Source: Adiantum capillus-veneris
Lineage: Eukaryota > Streptophyta > Polypodiopsida > Polypodiales > Pteridaceae
Assembly (NCBI GenBank): GCA_014529385.2
Contig: CM043944.1
Coordinates: 55,039,768 to 55,103,767 of the forward strand
Length of the DNA stretch: 64,000 bases
Reading direction: 5' to 3'
The notes beneath the pieces are model-generated. The model was not told the DNA's origin. It saw nothing but the letters and a program-made list of their open reading frames with translations, and did no database searches. This document shows positions 36,348-45,185 of the stretch, piece after piece. Position 1 is the stretch's first letter; each line of letters begins with the position of its first letter. Made by a program: the position numbers and the translations under genes.

Positions 36348-39300
36348 TTAAGAGATCTCTCTCTCATCCTCGCATAACTCAGCATAACTTCCTATATCTA
36401 TATAGAGCTCTCCGTTTAAACACATATCCTCTGTTTCATTTTGTAGCTCCTCTGCATGCACCCCATATAGAGTAGTAGCATCTTGATGCTCGTCTGGCAC
36501 CACCGCAGCGGCTTCTGATTGAGCATCTTCTCTGATCTCCTCCATTGATGCCGTTGTGATTGGCACATGGTAGCCTTCATACGTCCTTGCACTACGAGGG
36601 GCTACCTCTATGACATACCACCAGTTTGATGTAGACTTTGTAGGATGAAATATTACCTGCCAGAGCCACATAACTTACATGAGAGCTTTCAAGCACATAA
36701 CTTGTAAAAGGGGGATGTTAACTATTTACATACTTACTTGTTCACAATGCTCGGGTAGTACGAAAGTGTCTCTTAGGTCAGTCCATTTCTTAGTAGAATC
36801 CACCTCAAGAAAACCAGACTCTCCTCTACGCACAGTAGCGTTGCGACCCTCCATGATTATCTTGAACCATTTCACGTCGAACAAGTCAACAAAAAATCCT
36901 CTATAATCGATCCTCAAAATCTCTTGTAGCGTGCCGAAGTAAGTGAGTTCCGCCACCACAGGATCTGCATCAGAGGAACATCGTCGACTAGACTGTTCAA
37001 ATTTTGCCATGATTCCACAATCTTGAGTAAAACGCTTTTTGTCGATCCGTTCCACCCTAAAATGTCGACCTTTACACCATGCTGCTGTGTATGACTTATA
37101 CTACAACGAACAAAGATTATGAGTGGCCGTTCAAACGTTTAGAAATAAAGTCACTAGCTAGTCGTACATTGCAAACTTACCTTGGTCGCGCAACCCCGAG
37201 AGTACTCCCACTCTTCCTCAGTCACTTCGTCACCGCATTGTTGTGCGCTTTTCAATTGGTTGTGCAACCATCTTAAGCTCATGAATGTTGGTAGGCTCTC
37301 CAGACCCGTCGGATAGTGCATCGGTGGTCGTCTTCCCCGTCTCCACTCGATTCGTGCCCTTTGTCGCTCTTGCTTTGCATCCTCATATTGTGAAATCCAC
37401 TTTTGCATCACTGGATTGTGAAGCATGCAAAATCGGTTGATTTTAGCCTCTAGATCTTCCGTCATCTTCTTCTCAACACCGAGATTGCACATGACAATCC
37501 CAGATATGCGCTCATCATCTATGGTTCGCCATAGCGTGTCCCGGGCTTTATCAAATCCGTCTAGCCACTCTCCAATGTACACTAGGGACTCTGATACCAA
37601 CCAACATTCTGCCATGCTACCCTCCGGACGTGCCTTTTGACGCACATATCCCTTAAGCGTTTTAGGTATGGAGTCTACGTTGATCTCCTTTTGTGAGATC
37701 CATTGCACCAGCTTTGCAAGTTTGTAGATTTTGTTACGGATGTCGAGAGACAAACATCCCTCAATGGCAACCGGTAAAATAAACTGTAAAGTATGTGCAG
37801 CAATGATATTAAAGTCCACATTTTATGCAATGATATTAAAGTCCACTATGAACGTACCTGACACATTTTATGCCAATCGTGTGACTTCAAACCGGTAAGC
37901 TTTCCTTCTTTAGTAAAACACGTTCGGAGCGAGTGCATTACGCCAGTGGGGGTCCGCAAAGATCGAATGGTCTCTTTTACTTTGCGTTCTTGGGCTCCTG
38001 TGAAAATCCATGGTGCTTTAGGGAGTTTTATCGATTCATCAAACGCTGTTTGCGGCCAATATTGCTCCATATGATCCACATTTCTAAGGTCAACGCTGGC
38101 TTCCAAAGTATCTTTCTTGCCGGTCAGATGGTCCCATAGTAGATTACCCACATTCTTGAATATGTGCATTGGATCGAGCAAGTGATTGATCATGAGTCGG
38201 GGCCAGTATGGTAACTCGTACCATAGAGATAGTCTCTTCATCCCTGGAGGCAATGCGTCATCGCACATCTCCTTCTGCTCTAACCATGCTTGTGCAGACA
38301 TCCTTGGTGGCTCTCTTCCCAAAAAGCTGTCGCATAACACATGATTCTCTGGAAGATACGCTTGATGACCTTCGTAGATTTGCTTCTTCAGTGAGGGCGC
38401 CCTACGTGCATTCAGTCTAGGTCCACATGTGACACATGCTCTGTATCCGCTTGTTTGAAGCCCTGCATGTATACACATGATAATAGATCAACTATGGGAA
38501 AAAACAAGATTTACAGTGTTTGAGTGAGGAGTGTCAATAGATCACCTGAGCATTCTGTTAGCCCGGGATAGTCATGCATGGTCCACATTAGAATGCCTCT
38601 GATCATAGCATTCCGTCGTCTTGTGTGTCGGCTCATATCCACCACCTCTATAATGCCAATCCACAATTGTTGTAGCTCTTCCAATAGTGGACGAAGATAC
38701 ACATCCATATTCTCCACTTTATATCGCCCTGGCACATTCAAGCTTAGCCATAGGTGCCCCTTCTTCGTAGTCAACCACGGGGGAATGTTGTAGTTGACGA
38801 TGACAACGGGCCATACACTGTAAGATGTTGATCTTTGACCAAATGGATTTACGCCATCCATAGCCAGGCCTAAGTGCAAATTTCGAGCTTCCCTGGCAAA
38901 ATCCGACCATGTTCCATCTATATGATTCCAGGCTACGCAATCTGCAAGAATTCGTAGAACACCATCCGAAGATTTATTCTCCTCATGCCATGATGCTAGG
39001 GCAGCCATGGACTTACATTCGAAGAAATGCTTGATGCGAGGAAGCAGAGGAAAATGTCGCAAAACCTTTTGTGGAATTTTTGTCCCGTGCATGGAGATCT
39101 ACTCGATATCTTTCGGAATCACATTTCGGACACTTCTCCATGTCTATGTATTCCCCTCTGAAAAGAATGCAGTCATTAGGACAAGCGTGAATAGAATTGT
39201 AATCCATTCCCAAGTTTCGCAAAATCTTTCTTGCTTCATCTCGGGAATCTGGCATCACATTGTCAGCTGGTAGTATGTGCTCTTTAAGCAATCTACACAA

Positions 39301-39971
39301 CATAAAAATACGATACAATCGTGTAAAAATCTATCAGATCATTATACATTTAGAGTTTTATTAAAGTAAACTAATTGTAATAGATCACCTGAAAAGCGTT
39401 GTGACGCTAGTGTCACTCCATCCAAATTTGCCTGCATGTTGAGAAGAACCAGGAGTGCTTTCAATCTAGACATACGTGCTCCATTATACAATGGCGTATC
39501 GGCTTCACTTTTCATATCATCATAGATAAGCCTTTCTGAATCCATGATCGTCTCGATCATTTCATCAATCTCGGGCTCAAACATTGCCTCGTTGGGAATG
39601 TGCTCTGCATGATCATCCCCCGAGCTGTCAGAGGCTACATCTTGTGGCCTCACATATGCTGCTTGACCAAAGCGCCTGCGAACACGTCTATTGGGTTGCA
39701 AGATTGCTGCTTGTTGGCCAGCGTCAGAGTCCGACGAGTTATAATTGGTACCAACTCGATCTATAATAGATGGATCGAACTCGCCAAATTCGCGAACGTG
39801 CTGCAAAGAAACACGTCTTGTCCGTCGCACAGCATGCTTGCATTGACATAAGACCCTCGTTGAGAGATTACAACGACATAAGACCCTCGTTGAGAGATTA
39901 CAAGGACATAAGACCCTCGTTGAGAGATAGGTGTTTTGGTTGGACGGTCCCACATCCTCGTCACTACTCAT
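36348..39971 (-). pseudogene. tnp2: CACTA transposase gene tnp2 (TNPD), copy 1, broken
   Basis: Six exons are readable with GT/AG borders: 39971-39389, 39292-38546, 38462-37858, 37783-37181, 37100-36738 and 36656-36348. Exon 1 starts MSSDEDVGPSNQN and carries a CxC/CxxC cluster. Exon 2 has DCILFRGEYIDMEKCPKC and AMDGVNPFGQ. Exon 3 has YRACVTCGPRL, ELPYWPRLMINHLLDPMHIF and SHDWHKM (tnp2 core). Exon 4 is DUF4218-like, and exons 5-6 DUF4216-like. By comparison with copy 2, there is a 1-base deletion near the end of exon 1, a 4-base insertion near 39093, and a deletion of roughly 160 bp in exon 4 after DSIP that removes the VHLVDEVE region. The product would be the cleavage transposase; this copy cannot make it. 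Confidence 0.85.
39841..39930 (-). repeat. 30-bp minisatellite within tnp2 exon 1
   Basis: Three tandem copies of a 30-bp unit (GACATAAGACCCTCGTTGAG plus 10 bp) encode LSTRVLCPCN, LSTRVLCRCN and LSTRVLCQCK in frame. The second CACTA copy has a single unit (LSTRILCPCN), so this is a copy-specific expansion that multiplies a Cys-x-Cys motif. Confidence 0.9.
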
Positions 39972-40033
39972 AATGAGGATAAAAATCTTATAACCTGGAC
40001 AACAAATTTAATATTCTATTGGAATTCTTCGTC

Positions 40034-40036
<3 letters not shown>

Positions 40037-40089
<53 letters not shown>
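40037..40089. repeat. (CT)n microsatellite upstream of tnp2
   Basis: About 26 CT units just upstream of the tnp2 start. The same position in copy 2 (56800-56825) has only a short, imperfect GA run, so the tract expanded in this copy. Confidence 0.9.
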
Positions 40090-40091
<2 letters not shown>

Positions 40092-40375
40092 ACCTCACAT
40101 TCTCTAGTCATGTCCAATCCCCGCACACCTCGGTCTAGAGGTGCACGAAGATCAGAGCCACCGGGTTATAATCTCGTCATTATTGGTCAATACCTATATT
40201 TGTGGGTACAAGAAATCTACAGACCCACGTCTACATGATACTGCATGTAGTGGACAAAACCCCTTTGCCTCTTCTCTAGCTATAGCACTTCACAGCATCT
40301 TAACATCTTTTCACAGTAGATCTTTTCATTGTTCGTCTAACTCTAAACCCTAAACCGTAAGTAATTCTTGCGTGG

Positions 40376-40660
40376 ACTCGATCTAACGTAAATAAGCGTA
40401 AATCTAAATAAACGTAAATCTAACTAAAAATAAACCTAAATCTAATTTAACGTAAGTCTACATCTAACCTAATCTTTAACGTCTTTTGGGATAGTTTCCT
40501 ACAACTTTAAAACTCGCTTCTTCTTGTGTGTGTGTGTGTGTGGGGGGGGGGGGTAAACCTAAATAAACCTAAGTCTAATCTAATATAACATAAATCTAAA
40601 TCTAACGTAAATTATGTTATATTAAAAACAAAGAACTAAACTAGCAGGGATTATAAGAAC
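40376..40660. repeat. AAATCTAA/AACGTAA AT-rich repeat block (also 41047-41190)
   Basis: Degenerate short repeats of the type AAATCTAAnnTAAACGT fill this stretch and resume at 41047-41190 on the far side of the captured gene fragment. The second CACTA copy has the complementary TTAGATTTAGGTTAGA block at 55800-56190. It is thus part of the element's 5' non-coding region. Confidence 0.75.
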
Positions 40661-40687
40661 TTTAAAACTGATTTAACACATAATTTT

Positions 40688-41048
40688 TCACATAACTCGG
40701 CAAGAGTTGGCATTCTCATCACTAAAGATGTGAGAGTTAACTTCCGGCGGTGACGCTGCCTTATCTCCATCCACATCTGACGACATCAATTGGCCCTTTG
40801 GACCGTTCTTGCTCTTGTTACTAACTTTGAAGTTGCTGTTGAATGACTAGAGGTTGTCTAGATGGTCATTGTCGGGGATGTAGTGAATCTTGCTTCCCTG
40901 AAGATCCACCTTCTTCCCTATCTTCTGAAGACATTTCACTAGTACTTTTGGATCGACGGAGCCCACCATGAGTGAAGGCAGCAATACCCTATATTCCATT
41001 GAGGGCTTTCTTCACCCGCTTCATGCAGGCATCGCAGTCTATGGAGAC
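40688..41048 (-). pseudogene. Captured fragment of a heavy-metal-associated isoprenylated plant protein (HIPP) gene
   Basis: On the minus strand the text begins VSIDCDACMKRVKKALNGI, a heavy-metal-associated (HMA) domain start with a C-x2-C metal site (DCDAC). After a frameshift it continues MVGSVDPKVLVKCLQKIGKK, the second half of an HMA domain. A polar linker with one TAG follows. It ends NSHIFSDENANSCRVM and a TGA at 40688-40690. FSDEN-x-N followed by a terminal C-a-a-M box is the hallmark C-terminus of HIPP proteins, where the Cys is isoprenylated. The fragment lies between AT-rich repeat blocks of CACTA-1 and is absent from CACTA-2, so it was captured by this lineage. It has a frameshift and a stop, so it is probably not a functional gene. 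HIPPs bind metals and membranes; that role cannot be assumed here. Confidence 0.8.
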
Positions 41049-41429
41049 CTAAATCTAATCTAATATAACGTAAATCTAAATCTAGCGTAAATAAACGTAA
41101 ATCTAACTAAAAATAAACCTAAATCTAATCTAATTTAACTTAAATAAACCTAAATCTAATTTAACGTAAGTCTACATCTAACCTAATCTTTAACGTCTTT
41201 TAGGATAGTTTCCTACGACGTTATAACTCTCTTCTTCTTGTGTGTGTGCGCGTGTGTGGATGTGTGCCAATAAAAAGAGATAAATGGTATAACTTTTCTA
41301 TCACCCATGCCAAGTATGATAGATTGGTTATGCCATTTCCCTCTTGAATAATAGGTCTTGAGTTCAACTCCTCGTCGACTAGATCTTTAGGTCTTTTAAT
41401 TTTAATTAGTTTCCTACGATGTTAAATTA

Positions 41430-41610
41430 GTTTCTCTCTCAATGTGTGTGCGTTTTTTTGTTTATGCATGTTTTCTCTCTCTTTTCCTCTCTCAATGTGT
41501 GCGTTTTTTGTTTATGCATGTTCTCTCTCTCTTTTCCTCTCTCAATGTGTGCGTTTTTTGTTTATGCATGCTCTCTCTCTCTTTTCCTCTCTCAATGTGT
41601 GTGTGCATTC
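41430..41610. repeat. About 50-bp minisatellite (TGTTTATGCATG units)
   Basis: Three to four tandem copies of a unit of roughly 51 bp: CTCTCAATGTGTGCG, a T-run, GTTTATGCATG and a CT-rich part. A related CATGCATAAACAAAAA word occurs at 55582-55600 in copy 2, so the unit is part of the element. Confidence 0.85.
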
Positions 41611-41652
41611 TTTGTTTATGTATGTGTGTGTGCATTTTTGTTTATGTTTGTA

Positions 41653-41654
<2 letters not shown>

Positions 41655-41709
<55 letters not shown>

Positions 41710-41716
41710 AACACTA

Positions 41717-41754
<38 letters not shown>

Positions 41755-41825
41755 GGAGAGAGAAATAAGGGAAGGGAACATGAGAGTGAGGAGAGGGAAG
41801 GAGCATACTTGGCTCTCCTTCCTCT

Positions 41826-41871
<46 letters not shown>
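41655..41871. repeat. (CT)n, (GT)n and (GA)n tracts in CACTA-1
   Basis: CT at about 41655-41706, GT at 41715-41739, GA at 41740-41762 and GT at 41829-41871. The complementary tracts occur at the matching place in copy 2 (55365-55712). They encode Ser-Leu or Arg-Glu repeats in all frames, which are not genes. Confidence 0.9.
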
Positions 41872-41927
41872 AGAAGAAAGAGAGAGAGAGAGGGAGAGCG
41901 TTACCTGCTCCTTGCTTGAGGGCACCG

Positions 41928-41956
41928 AAAAACTCAGATCTGAGATCTGAGTTTTT
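41928..41956. repeat. Conserved palindrome in CACTA-1
   Basis: AAAAACTCAGATC-TGA-GATCTGAGTTTTT is a 13-bp inverted repeat with a 3-base centre. It lies just inside the right subterminal repeats. A matching hairpin is present in copy 2 at 55300-55328. Confidence 0.85.
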
Positions 41957-41984
41957 GGGCGCTCTCTGTTATTTTTTTTACCCC

Positions 41985-42098
41985 AGTCGGCGTCGCTATG
42001 AGGGTCGCAAATTTACTTCTAAATTTGCGACGCTCATAGCGACGCCGGGAATTTTTGTTTTTTTGAGCGTCGCTGTGTGAGTGTCGCTAATATGAATA
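41985..42098. repeat. CACTA-1 right subterminal repeats
   Basis: About five GCGTCGCTA/TAGCGACGC motifs lie within 115 bp of the terminus, including a paired inverted set around AAATTTGCGACGCTCATAGC. Confidence 0.8.
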
Positions 42099-42114
42099 GC
42101 CTCTTGTAGTGTGT

Positions 42115-42139
42115 GTGTTTCTCTGCAACCCTAATTCCA
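42115..42139 (+). repeat. Copia 3' LTR, right part
   Basis: GTGTTTCTCTGCAACCCTAA plus TTCCA is identical to the end of the copia 5' LTR (29406-29430). It lies directly beyond the CACTA right end and its TGT duplication. Confidence 0.9.
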
Positions 42140-43396
42140 ACAATGTCTCGTGTGAGACGTCGCTAAAAACGGGCAACTGTAGACTCCGGAAAAGATGCGC
42201 GAAAGAGGTCGAAAACCTCTCTCTACAAAGGCCACTAGTGGAAATGAGGTGGTTTTAGCTTACCTTGGATATCTATACCCGGACTTCCTGAACCAATTTC
42301 TCCCAGATTCCCTCGTTAGTCCTACTAGGCCGTGAAATCTATGTTAGACTCAAAAATTTCCTTGTTTGGATTCATGTAGCTCGTTCTGCAAGAATTTTGC
42401 AAAAGTAGATTTGGCCGCCTAATTTAGACTTCCCGCTTTCATCTTCCGATTTCATTGAAGATTTTTGTGCTTGTCCGCCTTGTCTTCCTGATCACCATTG
42501 TGTCTTCTTGTTTTTCCATCTGAGCTTCCTTTCTATTTATTATTAATTGTTGACCTTTTTATTGAAAACATCAAAGAAAATAACAAAATGCTCTAAAAAA
42601 GTAAAGTGAAAATCTAATAATTAAGAAAATACATTGAAAAACATAGCTTTATTGTTTTCTGTTGGATTTTTAAAATTTTAAGTCTCATTATCAATAAGAA
42701 TGATAAAAATATCCAAAAAAGACTAATTTTTTAATGATTTTTTGATAGTACATACACTATTTACACTCATCGGGAAGATATTATCAATGAATTTTCTCTT
42801 GATGATGAATTATAAGGGGCATTATTAGGTAATTTTGCAAACAATCACACATTAGTACGGCTGAAGATGCTCAGCCTGTGGAAGTGTAAGAAGCCCAGGC
42901 ATAGTAGTTTAAAGGCAAATGACAAGGACATTGAGCGAGTGTTTGATGCAGCCAGGAGATAGGTACAAAGAGATGGAGTACTCTCTAGTTGGAACTGCAA
43001 TTGTTTATTTCTATCACAGGTGACAGGAGCAAGTGTTGATATCACAAGCTTGGGAATGAGGCAAGGGATGCTTGATAGAGGTGCTATGAAGTTTGTGATA
43101 TGGGATTTTGGACGCGATGTCTGGAGGACACTCTACTGTCAGGATGTGTATGCCAAAAGCGGAATTGTACAGGTCATTCATGGTTTTCCAGCCTTGTGTA
43201 TGCCAAGTTGGACATCAAGGTCAGCTAATTTGAAGGCTTTTATGTGCTCAAGGGGAGGTGCATGGCCGGTTGAGGATCAAGCATCCTAGAAAGGTTGAAG
43301 CGGCACGGCCATGACGTTCACCATTTTTCGGCGGAAATATCCTTGGCTGAGAATCATTGTGGGGGTTGGCTTTTTCTAGGGACGGAATCATGACCA
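42140..43396. other. Unassigned DNA between copia and the LARD-like element
   Basis: An 89-residue open frame at 43020-43289 (plus) has mixed composition but no family match known to me. Nothing else is supported. This segment is the natural continuation of 28168-29212 if the copia insertion is removed. Confidence 0.4.
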
Positions 43397-44090
43397 TGTT
43401 ATGGAATTGATATGTTATTATTTATTGCAGCTGACAGGTGGAAAAGGCTTGACCAAGCTAGGCTATTGCAAGAGGATATTACATTTTATAAATATTTATT
43501 CAAGTGCTCTTTTATGAGCTTTGGCCATTTATGACCGGCCGGCCAGTTTGTAACCAATTTGACCATTCAAGAAATCTATATAACAAATACGTGCAAGAGG
43601 GAAATGGATGTTATGGAATTGATATGTTATTATTTATTGCAGCTGACAGGTGGAAAAGGCTTGACCAAGCTAGGCTATTGCAAGAGGATATTACATTTTA
43701 TAAATATCTATTTAAGTGCTCTTTTATGAGCTTTGGCCATTTATGACCGGCCGGTCAGTTTGTAACCAATTTGACCATTCATGAAATCTATATAACAAAT
43801 ATTTGCAAGAGGGAAATGGTCACTCTTGCACAGGGGGAGATTGCACCCAGTGTCTGTGTATTTTTCTCTCCTCTCCCCTCTTCTCTCTTGCCGTGCTGGG
43901 GTAGCACTCCACTCTAGGAGGTGCGCCTGCACGTGCTATCTCGCTCTCTCCCACCCTCTATCTCTCTCTGTTTGTATACGTCGTGGTTATGTCCTATGGA
44001 TGACGGCAGGTACGTAGATTTAGTCGTTTATGTCTTGCTATGTGCTATTTTTGAGTATTTTGCAGGGCAGCTAGGCTTCCGGTTGTAGCA
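43397..44090 (+). repeat. LARD-like 5' LTR with internal 212-bp tandem duplication
   Basis: The first 212 bp (43397-43608) are repeated almost exactly at 43609-43820. The remainder continues to TTGTAGCA at 44090. The 3' LTR has a single copy of this unit. The target duplication fits the outer copy, so the whole 694 bp is the LTR. Confidence 0.8.
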
Positions 44091-44091
44091 G

Positions 44092-44103
44092 TGGTATCAG
44101 AGC
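44092..44103 (+). other. Primer-binding site, tRNA-Met
   Basis: TGGTATCAGAGC is a perfect 12-base match to the common plant primer site complementary to initiator tRNA-Met, one base inside the 5' LTR. Confidence 0.9.
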
Positions 44104-45053
44104 GCAAGGCTACGCTCTTCGTAACAATCAGTCAAGGAGATCCAAATTTTCTTTGGCATATGAGCAAGGATATGCATGACTATGCACCAGACGTAAGTGC
44201 ACTTACATAAATCTTGTTTTCTTTAGGTTTATCAAAATTTATCATTTTATTCCTCTTTAATATTGACTGTTTCTTGCAAATATTTGGATATATTAAGTTA
44301 ATCCTTCATTAATTTGTAATTAGCAAAAGGATCTGAATAGGATATAGAAAGCATGATTTTTTTTATTAAAAAAAGCCTTAACGTTGCTAATAACGCAGTT
44401 AGCACTAGGTAAAGTATTGATATAGCTTGATAAGGATGCACACGAGATTAGACATGACAAAGGGTGTGTATAATATAGGAAGTAGAAATTGATGATATCA
44501 AAGGAGACCTAACTCCTAAGAAATCCATCATACAAAAAGAAGAAGAAGAAGGAATATACAATTTTCTTGCCAATTTTTTTTGTGAAGTGGAAGAAAGAAA
44601 AGGGGAATGGTGTCGATGAAGCATTAACACCATAACGACAACCCAGAAAAAGGCATCCCAAAATCCTTGCGACTGCGTTGTAGAAAAATGACTGAACTGA
44701 TCACAACTTATGGGCAAGTCACTCTCAATTATGTCCTCCATTCTCGCTTCCGTCTCATAGGAGATGACCCATATGGTCTCCCTCTATCTCTCTCTCTCAT
44801 TGAAATGACAGTCATCGCCCAGCTTCCCAACTGAAAAAAAAGGGCACTTTCTCGCTCTCTTTTCCACTACCGTTGCATGCCCAACCCACCCTATCTCTTC
44901 TCTTCTCTCTCCTACGGTGAAGAACTCTACTTCTCTCTCTCTCTCATCAGATGACTGTCTATAAATATGGAGCAGTAGCTCGCTGCCCAACGTCATAAGG
45001 ACACCGATCCTCCCAGCTAGTGGGACACAACTGCAGTGGGGCGCCCACCCACT

Positions 45054-45185
<132 letters not shown>

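Larger units (their letters stand above)
34153..42111 (-). mobile_element. Complete CACTA (En/Spm) transposon, copy 1
   Basis: The ends CACTACAAGAGG (34153) and CCTCTTGTAGTG (42100-42111) are perfect 12-bp inverted repeats, flanked by a 3-bp TGT duplication as usual for CACTA elements. Subterminal arrays of GCGTCGCTA lie at both ends. On the minus strand it carries a six-exon tnp2 (TNPD) gene and then a three-exon TNPA-like gene, plus a captured host gene fragment between the right end and tnp2. Length is 7,959 bp. It lies in the 3' LTR of a copia element and is younger than it. tnp2 is broken, so movement would need transposase from elsewhere. Confidence 0.95.
29218..42139 (+). mobile_element. 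Ty1/copia LTR retrotransposon, interrupted by a CACTA element
   Basis: Short LTRs (213 bp at 29218-29430; the partner at 33961-34152 plus 42115-42139) flank a tRNA-Met-type primer site and a gag-pol reading region in copia order: gag, protease, integrase, reverse transcriptase, RNase H. Flanks CCAAT (29213-29217) and ACAAT (42140-42144) agree in four of five bases, consistent with a target duplication. Without the CACTA insertion the element is about 5 kb, normal for copia. Several stops, two frameshifts and internal deletions make it defective. The 3' LTR was later split by a CACTA transposon. Confidence 0.9.

Noticed and set aside
39841-39930. CRISPR-like direct repeats
   Set aside because: The 30-bp units are contiguous without spacers, translate in frame, and lie in a plant transposase exon; this is a minisatellite.
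40376-41190. Telomere-like CCTAAA words
   Set aside because: The repeats are degenerate AAATCTAA/AACGTAA text without regular CCCTAAA units, and they match the internal repeat block of the second CACTA copy.
41442-41950. Long open frames of Ser-Leu, Cys-Val and Arg-Glu repeats
   Set aside because: They are translations of CT, GT and GA microsatellites, open in several frames on both strands, and lie in the non-coding part of a CACTA element.
43020-43289. 89-residue open frame as a possible host gene
   Set aside because: No recognisable domain, no intron or promoter support, and no second copy; the length is compatible with chance.
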